A stretch of DNA of 57,438 bases. It comes from Oscillospiraceae bacterium. Lineage in GTDB: Bacteria; Bacillota; Clostridia; Oscillospirales; CAG-382. The stretch covers positions 1 to 57,438 of the forward strand of contig SVTM01000014.1 of NCBI GenBank assembly GCA_015063785.1, in the 5' to 3' direction. The position numbers and the translations under genes are program-made. The notes beneath the pieces are model-generated. The model was not told the DNA's origin. It did no database searches and worked only from the letters and a program-made list of their open reading frames with translations. This document shows positions 43,401-51,165 of this stretch, one piece after another (the first letter of the stretch is position 1; each line of letters opens with the position of its first letter).

Positions 43401-45017
43401 TTTTCACAATACAGCGATAAGTTATTTGACGGCGCAGAAAGATTCGCAAAAACGCTGATACCAAAAATCACATTCACAGGCAAATGCCACAACATCAGAT
43501 GCGAAAGCATCAGCCAAATGTTCAATCTTTATCTTCCGTACGACACCGCTTTTTCAAGAATGCTTGCCCGTTCCGGGTTTTATCAATCCGGCGGTGCATA
43601 TGGTTTTCGCGATCAACTGCAGGATGTTCTCTGCATCATTTACGCCGATAAAAAACGTGCGCTAAACCACATATATCGTGCCGCTACTCATCAGTTTTTA
43701 GAAGGTGATGTTTTGCATTGGTGGCATGAACAAACACTCTCGGGAGTAAGAACAAAGTGTTCTGACGACTATCTGTGGTTAGTGTATGCTTGTGTGGAGT
43801 ATTACAAAATAAGCGGAAGCAATGAATTCCTAAAAACACGATTGCCATATATCTCTTCACCTGCCCTCGCAGAGAAAGAAGTGGAAAGATACGGTGTTTT
43901 TTCAAAATCAGATGTATGGGAAAGTCTTTACAACCACAACCTACGCGCTCTCGATAGGGCGTTATCTCTTCGTGGAAAGCACGGCCTGTGCCTTATGGGC
44001 AGTTGCGACTGGTGCGACGGATACAGTCTTGTAGGCAAAAACATGCAAGGCGAAAGTACTTTTACTACCATGTTTCTTATCATGCTTCTGAAACTCTTTA
44101 TTCCGATATGCATAGAATTTGGTGACGATGAACTTTCTGAAAAATATCAAAAAAGCATCAACGATTTAGAAAATTCTGTCAAAACACATTGTTATGACAA
44201 AGAAAACGGATATTTTCTGCGCGGTTTTTATGACGATGGAGAAAAACTTTGCTCAAATGAAAGCGATGAGGGGAAAATAGACCTTATGGCACAGAGCTTT
44301 GCCGCTCTATCGGACATAGACGACGAAATGAGCATAGGCGCTCTCATAAAAGCGCATGAGCTTCTTTTTGACAAAGAATATGGAATAATGAAGCTTCTAT
44401 CCCCGCCTTTTGACAAAACAAAAAAAGAGCCCGGGTATATAAAAGGATACCTCCCGGGTGTGCGCGAAAACGGAGGACAATACACTCACGGTGCTATGTT
44501 TTATGCTCTTGCGTGCTTTGAAATGGCAGAAAAGAAATATGTTCAGGACAAAGTGCTATCAAAAATGCTCGCTGAATACGCAACCAATGTTATTCTGTGG
44601 TCAAATCCTGCATTCCGATCGTCGTTTGCCACGAGAGATGATGTAAGATGCGCATACAAAACAGAGCCATATTCTGTGGCGGCAGATATTTACTCTAACG
44701 TCGACCACAAGGGACGCGGAGGCTGGACACATTATACAGGCGCGTGCGGCTGGATGTACAGACTGATATTGAGATATCTATTCGGAATCGAATTTAAAGC
44801 CACCGAGTGTGATTCGCCGCAGTTGGTTTTGCATCTTGACAGGATTTTTCCGATGAAAGATGATATTAACGAAGGGGAGCTGAAAATCAACGAGTTTGGC
44901 TTTGATGTTGAAATCAAATACATTGCAGATGGGCAAAAATTCGTTCTCGCTGACAACAAAAAAAGCAAATCGAATATTTTCGGAAATAACACGCGCAAAA
45001 TAGAAGCTCATATATGA
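37401..45017 (+). CDS. Cyclic beta-1,2-glucan synthase-like protein (NdvB/Cgs type: GT84 + glycoamylase-like + GH94)
   Basis: A single 2,538-residue membrane protein. Residues about 280-330, 670-720 and 790-850 contain membrane helices around a GT84 glycosyltransferase: LDADTN (Asp488, Asp490), GIFCGKGIIDV and RWIRGD (Arg638-Trp639 as the R/QxxRW motif). Residues about 1000-1270 form a glycoamylase-like domain (SSWSGTAFEFFMPC, ESGYFAFDSELNYQYKAFG). The C-terminal third is a GH94 phosphorylase-type module (YGFRDQLQDVLC, HWWHEQ, SDDYLWLVYA) with CDWCDGYS; Asp2206 matches the catalytic Asp of the W-N-D-G-M site, although Asn is Cys here. The layout matches rhizobial and Brucella Cgs/NdvB, where the parts synthesise and trim cyclic beta-1,2-glucan. 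The frame is intact over 7.6 kb. AAGGAA precedes the ATG. Confidence 0.92.
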   Translation: MKNASEHETLESSNLISLCDNIVSQIEIGNKRNGKCSKALSLLRHNFSIARRLYIKSVEFEQKNSELSDSLSWLCDNYAMIEEEYLSCASSLRKEKTIIEKKGLPLLFSAFSKLLEFCDGKIENRHIVAIITACDKYLASGFGVCDFLSVPNVMKSSVLCHIGKSCDLIMKNAGFTDNDDSARQLINSIKSLRFLSVYDFNEAFSKCKLEVLLSQDPSGAYQRMTTDSKSELLHKISLSARRKRKTDCEYAKELLATAEKAQNENEKYIGYSIENNSLLSKLYFPILYVSSVLCTLLLCFATDILLFPVLYFPVFESVKILVDTIFSKLCKDARNLPTIDIRDIPEDAKTLCVITALLSGSENDSALFDRIEKIRNANSSNNIRFGLLCDLPDSDRATNANDSSIIQNAVERVESLNLKYNKAFILLIRDRSYSKSEKKFMAYERKRGAVIDLIKMIKGEKHGFDISFPGICENSGFIEDVKYVITLDADTNLGLEAAHHLVGKMIHPANKAVIDKKHHCITKGYGILQPRMSTDLQSSRATPFTRLLCGAGGTDIYSDAAFDIYHSIFGDGIFCGKGIIDVNAFYESIIKADVFPEDRILSHDILEGERARTALLCDTELTDGFPKNELSFIKRKHRWIRGDIQNLIFLKKYKKTSDNTRVKVFSFLSRYKIFDNARRALTPIFSFLLIPLSLLFSQEKSTIMFFVSFSPYILPFIIETLNVAKTLTLKSTARRFFSRGVTISLWQSFLRMLFFGCMLAKDAFLSLSATVLSLYRMIVSKRNLLEWVTAAHSENKKNGILLFVLKHLLSCLAGALIFVFAPGGLIKFSGLAFLVMPLIGYFTSKDSIPKKLTSEKNKRIMRAYASDIWKFFKENVTSSDNNLPPDNIQLSPYEKIAHRTSPTNVGLYLTSILAALDFGFIDSKEAVDRIEKTINTVEELPKWHGHLYNWYDTKNLSVLEPKYISSVDSGNFIACLITLLRGLAEYTGEQPTILDLITRINRIVTETDFEILYNEKRNLFSVGITVYDNYAKKDEGCYDYLMSEARILSYVACAFRKVPALHWKKLSRPIVSDGGYIGISSWSGTAFEFFMPCLFMPAGKNSMLYESMLFSYRAQSKRKISGVWGISESGYFAFDSELNYQYKAFGVPMLSQKVTSDHDLVISPYSSFLSMCVGADGALSNLASLEKLKAYGKYGFFEALDFSPSRIKSGNALIKSYMSHHLGMSLLALGNACFDDIFVQRFMSDPKMQSASELLEEKIPVNVRIKKLKRTKLPVIHRDKKDVENEITIKDPAPLFPVCTCVSDGKMSLVVSDTGHIDAKKGDCNLIKSVYNKYPDNASESIMTYISLDGRIYGMTPICNATCADSKYSFSYTEYSANHNLSCDGGNFTVGYTISSDSGSVLRIKLSGKTQAKKAEVRFAFTPCLANERTYASHPAFSELFIESAYDENDKILYYIRRKRSEIEEDAVLAVAFCNKNSLPVFSTRKNFCEYDKYSYFSDITDNVCGACINPFCIFGTEFDSKVNTELLIAMTHSKQSAAEAISKSRSTSFEDAKAELFDTSSQFTLNAGISSLSPDGAVRKMLTGICFSDTDQKDNLSVFSNKTVFSNRSETLSKNSLWKYGISGDEKIALIDTGGYFFKERLEKQIRAYKLLAMKNKRFDLVILYNETDGYERSLEKRIRKLISDCNADVFLERKKCGIIFVEKEKASCDIAAIVHGASYIEDITKTKNVTIEKKKAANILHPITRGKPTSKKFDGFKVQGGTFAKDAFIIDKYSAASPAAPYAHVLSGENFSCVLTQDSLGYTFCKNASECRVTPFSSGGNKQCEGENLYLFEKDKLFDLIKCAQIVKYSCGKAEYFGMVAETKYHITIICAEKLSAKAIKISFNGAVSENAKVFYCVDPCMGDVSSRCSFFVKDNSTVVFKNPLSRTLSDYTGHLSVFSKNKKYALCDKASFFTNGKTKLAHCEFACVGADISKNEQLLFVLGASKNKKCLENIEREFSQYSDKLFDGAERFAKTLIPKITFTGKCHNIRCESISQMFNLYLPYDTAFSRMLARSGFYQSGGAYGFRDQLQDVLCIIYADKKRALNHIYRAATHQFLEGDVLHWWHEQTLSGVRTKCSDDYLWLVYACVEYYKISGSNEFLKTRLPYISSPALAEKEVERYGVFSKSDVWESLYNHNLRALDRALSLRGKHGLCLMGSCDWCDGYSLVGKNMQGESTFTTMFLIMLLKLFIPICIEFGDDELSEKYQKSINDLENSVKTHCYDKENGYFLRGFYDDGEKLCSNESDEGKIDLMAQSFAALSDIDDEMSIGALIKAHELLFDKEYGIMKLLSPPFDKTKKEPGYIKGYLPGVRENGGQYTHGAMFYALACFEMAEKKYVQDKVLSKMLAEYATNVILWSNPAFRSSFATRDDVRCAYKTEPYSVAADIYSNVDHKGRGGWTHYTGACGWMYRLILRYLFGIEFKATECDSPQLVLHLDRIFPMKDDINEGELKINEFGFDVEIKYIADGQKFVLADNKKSKSNIFGNNTRKIEAHI

Positions 45018-45020
45018 AGA

Positions 45021-45049
45021 AAGGGTTGACAATTACGTCAACCCTTTTT
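45021..45049. terminator. Bidirectional terminator
   Basis: AAGGGTTGAC / GTCAACCCTT with loop AATTAC, then TTT on the plus strand; separates two convergent genes. Confidence 0.82.
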
Positions 45050-45051
45050 CA

Positions 45052-46362
45052 TTATTTTTGCAGTTTTTCAACAACGAAGATCATATATAAAACTACGCCT
45101 ATGCAAATCACTGTTGAAATTGCGGAAAGGATCTGCTGGGGATACACCGCCATTCCAAAAACTACATTTCCGCGAGACTGCACAGTATGTACAATGAACG
45201 CTCCTGCGAAGGTGGATACAAAAGCCGAAACGCCTCCAAGAGCTGTGCGGATGCCGAGAGCAGGAGCTCTGTCGTCTGTCGGCACGTAATCAAAAATTAT
45301 ATTCATAAGGCCGCTGTTGATGCCTGCCATTGAGATGGCATGGATGCAGGAATATATAGCAAACATAACTTTACCGTTGGATGGAACGGTGAAAATGTTT
45401 ACCGCAAAAGAGACCGCTGCAATGCCAAAGCATATACCAAGCATTCTCTTCCACGAATATTTGTCGGCAAGCTTTCCGAAATACCGGGAAAAAGCAATAC
45501 GCGAAACAGCAGAAAGAATACTTAAAAAAGCTATATACTTCATCGAAAAGCCAAGATCGTTATTTTTGTACACACCGTAGTATGCCAACGAGATCTTGGA
45601 ACCAAACTGCCAGATAACATCCATCAGAATGAGGGCGAGAAGCGCTTTGTTTGTAAATGTCTTTTTGAGAGCTGTCGAAAATTTTACGTGCTGTTTGTCG
45701 CCTGCGGCATCATCCTTTACATCTTTCACAAGGATTATAGAAAGCATGTGAAGAATGGCGAGAACGAGAATGGTTGCGGCGCAAATACCAAAATACACGT
45801 CATCTTTGCCAAGTGCTTTGTAATAATCGGATATCGAACCCATGGCCATCGAAAAAACGGTGCCTGCAGCAAGCGAAACGATCTCTTTGTTTGCAGTAAA
45901 ACTTCCGCGATGTTGGTCGTCTACAAAAGACATGAACCACGATATCTTATATGGTGAAACAATATTGGCAATAAGCTGACCGCCAAGAAACATGACGACG
46001 ATGAGAACAACCTTTACCGAAGACGGCAAATTGAAAACAGGAACAAAGTACAAAAGAACGAACATCACCTGGTTTATCAGATGTAGTATCGTGATAAAGC
46101 TTTTCATACCCTTTCTTTTCCTGAAAAAAACAGAAACAAGCTGCGCAGAAAAAGCAAATGCGGCAAGCTCTGTGATGATACCAGCAGCGCTGTCCGGAAC
46201 ACCGTTGCTTGTGAGAAGTAAAGCGAGAAAAGCATCTGTTATCAAAAGGGATATCAGATATTCAATACCTGCCTCGGCTATATAGTACCATCTGTTCTTT
46301 GAAAGTTGTTTTTCCGATATAAATCTCGATTTCGGATTTGTTGAAGTATTCAGATCTATCAC
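45052..46362 (-). CDS. Major facilitator superfamily transporter
   Basis: About 436 residues with 12 predicted membrane helices and an MFS-like loop after helix 8 (GKLADKYSWKRMLG, corresponding to the GxLaDrxGrr motif). Substrate unknown. The start is unclear: an in-frame TAG lies two codons before the GTG at 46362, and no ATG occurs before the first helix. AGGGAG almost touches that GTG and is better spaced for a CTG at 46353. Being next to the glucan synthase is convergent, not operonic. Confidence 0.85.
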   Translation of the reverse strand: MIDLNTSTNPKSRFISEKQLSKNRWYYIAEAGIEYLISLLITDAFLALLLTSNGVPDSAAGIITELAAFAFSAQLVSVFFRKRKGMKSFITILHLINQVMFVLLYFVPVFNLPSSVKVVLIVVMFLGGQLIANIVSPYKISWFMSFVDDQHRGSFTANKEIVSLAAGTVFSMAMGSISDYYKALGKDDVYFGICAATILVLAILHMLSIILVKDVKDDAAGDKQHVKFSTALKKTFTNKALLALILMDVIWQFGSKISLAYYGVYKNNDLGFSMKYIAFLSILSAVSRIAFSRYFGKLADKYSWKRMLGICFGIAAVSFAVNIFTVPSNGKVMFAIYSCIHAISMAGINSGLMNIIFDYVPTDDRAPALGIRTALGGVSAFVSTFAGAFIVHTVQSRGNVVFGMAVYPQQILSAISTVICIGVVLYMIFVVEKLQK

Positions 46363-46384
46363 TCCCTATTCATTTGCAAATAAT

Positions 46385-46412
46385 ATTATATATCAACAAG
46401 TTATTTTTTCAA
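46385..46412 (-). promoter_or_regulatory. Promoter of the MFS gene
   Basis: Minus strand: TTGAAA (46407-46412), 16 bases, TATAAT (46385-46390). Confidence 0.6.
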
Positions 46413-46504
46413 GTATTTTTGCTACGAAAAATTTTCGAAATTTAAAAACGAGGTTTTAATAAATGATAAATTGAGTGGGAGATGAAAAAATTATCAGTTT
46501 ATTA

Positions 46505-46533
46505 TTGATATCAGGAAAGTTTTGGATTATAAT
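46505..46533 (+). promoter_or_regulatory. Promoter of the yfmF-yfmH-lgt-folD block
   Basis: TTGATA (46505-46510), 17 bases, TATAAT (46528-46533), with GGAGG and the ATG about 30 bases downstream. Confidence 0.75.
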
Positions 46534-46570
46534 ATACTTGGTATGATATTTAAATTAAAGTGGAGGTATC

Positions 46571-47857
46571 ATGAAAAGAATACAATTTTCCGAAAGTGTC
46601 TTTCTAAACCTTATCGAATCGGACAAATTCAAGACAGATTACTTCGAGATCAACTTAATTCTCCCTCTGCGCGAAGAAACCGCGTCGTACGCTGCCCTTC
46701 TCCCCCAGGTTCTTCGCAGAGGAAGCAAAAAGTATCCCCAGATGTCGGATATATCAAAAAGATTTGACTATCTTTATTCCACAGGTTTTTCGGCTCGAGT
46801 TACAAAACGCGGCGAAAACCAGATCGTAAGCTTCACAGCCGATTTTCTGCGCGAATCGCTGCTTCCCCCGGGCGAACATCTTATGGACGACGTTTTTGAA
46901 ACAATGCGCAGCATCATTTTCGAACCGCTAGTAAATGACGGAGCTTTCAAGGCAGAATACGTTGAATCCGAAAAAAAGAACCTTATCGACGCCATCAAAT
47001 CGATCATAAACAACAAAAACGCGTATTCAATGAAAAAATGTCACGAGGCAATGTGCAAAGGACAGAACTATGCCGTCAGCGAAAGTGGCAAAGTAGAGTT
47101 GGTTGAAAAAATCGACGGAACATCTCTTTATAACTTTTACAAAGACTTTCTCTCTCACGCAAAGATAGAAATGTTCTACACAGGGACCTGCGACGAAAAT
47201 GTGATAAAGAACCATGCTCGTTCGCTGATCTCTGATATAAAATCCGAAAAGCTTTACGATCTTCACTCCGAAAGATTTGAAAGAACCCGTGACAAGGTTG
47301 TCGAGATCACCGAAGAAATGGAGGTGGCACAAGGCAAGCTGGTTTTGTGCTTCCGCTCGGGACACACCATTTCTGACGAAAAATATTCTGCATACGCACT
47401 TTTCAACAACATTTTCGGCGGCTCCCCCACCAGCAAGCTTTTTGAAAATGTACGTGAAAAACTAAGCCTCTGTTATTTCTGCCGCTCGATTCCCGATGCA
47501 CACAAGGGAATTCTGACCGTGGTAAGCGGAATTGAAGTTGCAAACCGCGACAAGGCGCAAAAAGAAATCCTTGCACAGCTCGATAACGTAAAGAGCGGCA
47601 ATATATCTGACGAAGAAATGTCATCTGCCAAAAACGATATGATAAATTCCTATCGCTCTCTTTGCGACAGCGCGTCTGACATATCCACATGGTATCTTTC
47701 ACGTCTTTTAGGCGGCAGCGGCAAGACAATTGAGGACGTTATCGATGAAATCGGCAAGGTAACGAAAGAAGACGTTGTTGCCTGTGCAAAAGCCACTGAG
47801 CTTGACACAATCTTCTTTCTAAAAGGCACACTCACAGACGGAGGTGAAGAGGAATGA
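46571..47857 (+). CDS. yfmF: M16-family peptidase-like protein YfmF (non-catalytic partner)
   Basis: A 428-residue M16 (insulinase-fold) protein. The zinc motif HxxEH expected near residue 45 is absent (LLPQVLRRGSKKYP), so it should be inactive by itself. It retains the paired-domain layout with VAQGKLVLCFRSGH and NNIFGGSPTSKLFENVREK of the C-terminal half. In Firmicutes it is encoded next to the active partner YfmH, and the pair has been linked to 5-aminopentanol-type modification of EF-P. Its stop overlaps the yfmH start (ATGA). Confidence 0.9.
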   Translation: MKRIQFSESVFLNLIESDKFKTDYFEINLILPLREETASYAALLPQVLRRGSKKYPQMSDISKRFDYLYSTGFSARVTKRGENQIVSFTADFLRESLLPPGEHLMDDVFETMRSIIFEPLVNDGAFKAEYVESEKKNLIDAIKSIINNKNAYSMKKCHEAMCKGQNYAVSESGKVELVEKIDGTSLYNFYKDFLSHAKIEMFYTGTCDENVIKNHARSLISDIKSEKLYDLHSERFERTRDKVVEITEEMEVAQGKLVLCFRSGHTISDEKYSAYALFNNIFGGSPTSKLFENVREKLSLCYFCRSIPDAHKGILTVVSGIEVANRDKAQKEILAQLDNVKSGNISDEEMSSAKNDMINSYRSLCDSASDISTWYLSRLLGGSGKTIEDVIDEIGKVTKEDVVACAKATELDTIFFLKGTLTDGGEEE

Positions 47858-49131
47858 GCGCATTTGTTCTTAAGGAAAACAAAGCCATTGACGAAAAATA
47901 CTATTACATGAAGCACAAAAGCGGTCTTCCGATATACGTTATTCCTAAAAACCACACCACAGGATACGCCGTTTTTGGCACAAACTTCGGCTCTGTCGAC
48001 AACAGATTCAAGGTAAACGGCAAAGAACATCTGCTCCCCGACGGTATCGCCCATTTTCTCGAGCACAAACTATTTGAAAACGAAGACGGCATTGACACCT
48101 TCAAAAAATATGCCGAATTCGGTGCCAGCGCAAATGCCTATACTTCGAGCGACAAAACCGTCTATCTTTTTTCGGCAACAGAAAACATGAAAGAATCGCT
48201 TGGCATCCTTCTTGATTTTGTTACACACCCCTATTTCACCAATGAAACTGTTGCTAAAGAACAGGGCATCATCGGCCAGGAGATCAGAATGTACGATGAC
48301 AACCCCGGATGGCGTCTCTATTTCAACATGCTTACAGCCCTTTATCACAACCACCCTGCAAGAATTGACACGGCAGGCACAGTTGAAACTATTGCGCAGA
48401 TAACCCCCGAAACCCTATATCTTGCGTACAACACTTTCTATAATCTCAACAACATGGCTCTTTGCGTGTGCGGCGATATGGATCCCGAGGAAGTCCTTGA
48501 GGTCTGCGACAAGTATCTAAAAGACGCTCCTACAATCTCTCCCGAACGAATCTTTCCCGATGAACCCGAAACGGTGTTCAAAAAGGAAGTTACACAGAAA
48601 CTCAGCGTTTCTATGCCAGTCTTCTCGGTTGGAATCAAAGACGTTCACCAGCCCTGCTCAGGCAAGACCTTGGCAAAAAAACAGGCAGAATACGAGATTA
48701 TACTCGAGCTGCTTTTTGGTAAATCCTCGCCATTCTATACACGCCTTTACGAAGAAGGACTTATTAACAACGCTTTTTCGACAGGCTATGAGGCACACAC
48801 AAACTTCGGTTTTTGCGAAATATCCGGTTATTCCAACGAGCCCGACAAAGTTTACGAACAAATCCTTGCAGAAATTGAAAAATACAAGTCTTCGGGATTT
48901 GACAAAGAAGATTTTGAGCGAGTTAAGCGCGTTTTCTATGCGGCAAATCTGCGATATTTCAACAGTACAGAGGATATTGCAAACGAATTTATCACCCACG
49001 TGTTCCGAGATTTTGATATGCTCGAGTATCCAAGTGTAATATCCGAAGTAACAATCGACGACGTAACACATCGCTTCAATCAAGACTTTATTAAAGACAG
49101 AATTGTCCTTTCAAAGGTGCTTCCGCTTTAA
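47854..49131 (+). CDS. yfmH: M16-family zinc peptidase YfmH
   Basis: A 425-residue M16 peptidase with the active inverted zinc motif His67-Phe-Leu-Glu70-His71 (HFLEHKLF) and the distal Glu143 (GQEIRMYDDNP). The C-terminal half carries LLFGKSSPFYTRLYEEGLIN. It would form a clamshell heterodimer with YfmF in the cytoplasm. Start by four-base overlap with yfmF, with GGAGG ahead. The block continues into the MBL lipoprotein and lgt genes. Confidence 0.92.
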   Translation: MSAFVLKENKAIDEKYYYMKHKSGLPIYVIPKNHTTGYAVFGTNFGSVDNRFKVNGKEHLLPDGIAHFLEHKLFENEDGIDTFKKYAEFGASANAYTSSDKTVYLFSATENMKESLGILLDFVTHPYFTNETVAKEQGIIGQEIRMYDDNPGWRLYFNMLTALYHNHPARIDTAGTVETIAQITPETLYLAYNTFYNLNNMALCVCGDMDPEEVLEVCDKYLKDAPTISPERIFPDEPETVFKKEVTQKLSVSMPVFSVGIKDVHQPCSGKTLAKKQAEYEIILELLFGKSSPFYTRLYEEGLINNAFSTGYEAHTNFGFCEISGYSNEPDKVYEQILAEIEKYKSSGFDKEDFERVKRVFYAANLRYFNSTEDIANEFITHVFRDFDMLEYPSVISEVTIDDVTHRFNQDFIKDRIVLSKVLPL

Positions 49132-49141
49132 GGTGTGCGGC

Positions 49142-50203
49142 ATGATAATATTTTTTTCAAAACGACCATATACCGTACTTTTGTCGGTAGTTGCATTGAT
49201 CGTATTGTGTCTTACTTCCTGTCTTGGCATGTCAGCTATAAACGACACAGACACAAACGAGTCAAAAAGCGGACTTGAAGTGCATTTTATTGACGTAGGT
49301 CAGGCTGACGCGGCTCTTGTTTTCTGTGACGGAGATACCATGCTGATCGACGGTGGAAACTCGGACGATTCAAGATTGATCTACACCTACCTGAAAAAAC
49401 ACGACGTTACAAATCTTGATTATATTGTCGCCACCCACGCCCACGAGGATCACGTGGGGGGACTTTCGGGTGCTCTTGATTTTGCGACGGCAGAAGTTGC
49501 CCTGTGCCCTGTGACAGAATATGAATCTAAGGCTTTTTCAAACTTTGTCAAAGGACTGAAACAACAAGGGCTTGAAATCACGATCCCTGAGGCAGGCGAC
49601 AGTTTTACACTTGGAAGTGCAAAAGTCAACGTGCTTGCATGCAATGCGGCGGAAGATCCCAACAACTCTTCCATTGTTCTCAAGTTGATCTACGGTGACA
49701 CCTCTTTTCTCTTTACGGCTGACGCCGAATACGAGAGCGAAATGGCAATGCTTGATGCAGGGTATGACCTTTCTAGCACTGTGCTGAAAGTCGGTCATCA
49801 CGGAAGCTACACCTCAACAAGCTATCGGTTTTTAAATGAAGTTGATCCGCAGTATGCGGTGATCTCATGTGGGAAAGACAACGACTACGGTTATCCGCAC
49901 GACGAGGTAATATCAAGACTTGAAAATGCTGACATCACTTATTACAGAACCGATCTTATCGGCGATATCATCTGTACAAGCGACGGTAAAAATGTTTGTT
50001 TCAATGTGAGCACCGGAAACACCAATACCGAAGCAGACATCGAAAATCCACGTGACATGGTGCTTAATACCGGAAGCAAAAGATATCACGAAATAGGTTG
50101 CGAATCTATTCCCGAAATAAGAGAAAGCAATAAAAAGGACTACTTCGGCACGACCGCTGAAATAGAATCAATGGGATACTATCCGTGCGGAAGTTGTCAC
50201 TAA
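49142..50203 (+). CDS. ComEC-like MBL lipoprotein with C-terminal Ada-type zinc-binding module
   Basis: A 353-residue secreted lipoprotein (LTSC lipobox after a basic, hydrophobic N-terminus). The MBL domain matches the ComEC/Rec2 C-terminal group: HFIDVGQADAALV, HAHEDHVGG (His99, His101, Asp103, His104), FTADAE and KVGHHGSYTST. After it, the last ~40 residues (SKRYHEIGCES … GYYPCGSC) resemble the Cys-rich Ada metal-binding module, with His, Cys, Cys and Cys as possible zinc ligands. The combination suggests extracellular nucleic-acid degradation, but that is inference. AAGGTG precedes the ATG at 49142. Confidence 0.88.
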   Translation: MIIFFSKRPYTVLLSVVALIVLCLTSCLGMSAINDTDTNESKSGLEVHFIDVGQADAALVFCDGDTMLIDGGNSDDSRLIYTYLKKHDVTNLDYIVATHAHEDHVGGLSGALDFATAEVALCPVTEYESKAFSNFVKGLKQQGLEITIPEAGDSFTLGSAKVNVLACNAAEDPNNSSIVLKLIYGDTSFLFTADAEYESEMAMLDAGYDLSSTVLKVGHHGSYTSTSYRFLNEVDPQYAVISCGKDNDYGYPHDEVISRLENADITYYRTDLIGDIICTSDGKNVCFNVSTGNTNTEADIENPRDMVLNTGSKRYHEIGCESIPEIRESNKKDYFGTTAEIESMGYYPCGSCH

Positions 50204-50227
50204 CCACAAACACAAAGGAGAAAAAAA

Positions 50228-51142
50228 TTGACTAGCAGTATTTCTTTTCCCGGGTTGTCTCTGGGCCCTATGAACATAGACCCCGTCGTTACACCTGACA
50301 GTTTTCCATTTGAGGTACGATGGTATGGTCTTGTTATTATGCTCGGCATGATACTCGGCGTTATCTACTCTTTGCGCAAGGCAAAAATGTCGTGTATATC
50401 TACAGAAGACCTTCTTGACTACGTTCTTTTTGCTGTGCCTGTGGGTATTATCTGCGCAAGACTATATTATGTTCTTTTCAATCTATCCGAATATCACTCT
50501 ATTGGCGAAGTTTTTGCAATCTGGAACGGCGGACTTGCTATCTACGGTGGCATTATAGGCGGATTTTTCACTATGCTTGCCGTTGCAAAATTTAAAAAAA
50601 TGAATTTTCTTTCGGTCATCGACTGTTTCGCTCCGGGTGTAATGATCGGACAAATACTCGGCAGATGGGGAAACTTCTTTAATGCAGAAGCATACGGCGC
50701 TCTTTCGCATATCTCCTTCCCTTTTATCGGCGATATTGCAACACCAATATTTGAAAATGACTATATCTTCAGAATGGTCATCGAAAACGATCGCGTCGGA
50801 ACAATTGCAGTTCATCCCACTTTTCTTTATGAATCATTGTGGAATGTTGCCGGTCTTTTGCTGATACATTTTTATTTTAAAAACAAAAAGTTTAACGGTG
50901 AGATTGCGCTGATATATGCATCGTGGTATGGTTTTGGACGTTTTTTCATAGAAGGACTGCGCACAGACAGCCTGACACAGGGCGCTTTCCGCGTTTCCCA
51001 GATGCTTGCTCTTGCATGTGTAATAGCAGGTATAACACTCATCATCATCGGTAGACAAAAGGCAAAATCAAAGGCAAAAGAGCTGGACGAATACATAAGT
51101 CAGTTCAGCGAGCCGAGCGAAATACAAAAAGAAAACAAATAA
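50228..51142 (+). CDS. lgt: Prolipoprotein diacylglyceryl transferase
   Basis: A 304-residue polytopic enzyme that attaches diacylglycerol to lipobox cysteines at the membrane. Signature segments: FEVRWYGLVIMLGM, WNGGLAIYGGIIGG (with the essential His of HGGL replaced by Asn), GRWGNFFNAEAYG and HPTFLYESLWN. The start is a TTG (50228) after AAAGGAG. At least four lipoproteins in this window would be its substrates. Confidence 0.94.
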   Translation: MTSSISFPGLSLGPMNIDPVVTPDSFPFEVRWYGLVIMLGMILGVIYSLRKAKMSCISTEDLLDYVLFAVPVGIICARLYYVLFNLSEYHSIGEVFAIWNGGLAIYGGIIGGFFTMLAVAKFKKMNFLSVIDCFAPGVMIGQILGRWGNFFNAEAYGALSHISFPFIGDIATPIFENDYIFRMVIENDRVGTIAVHPTFLYESLWNVAGLLLIHFYFKNKKFNGEIALIYASWYGFGRFFIEGLRTDSLTQGAFRVSQMLALACVIAGITLIIIGRQKAKSKAKELDEYISQFSEPSEIQKENK

Positions 51143-51165
51143 CTATATAAAGGAGAAAACAAAGA

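Noticed and set aside
46571..47857. YfmF as an active zinc protease
   Set aside because: The HxxEH motif is absent; activity is expected from YfmH only.
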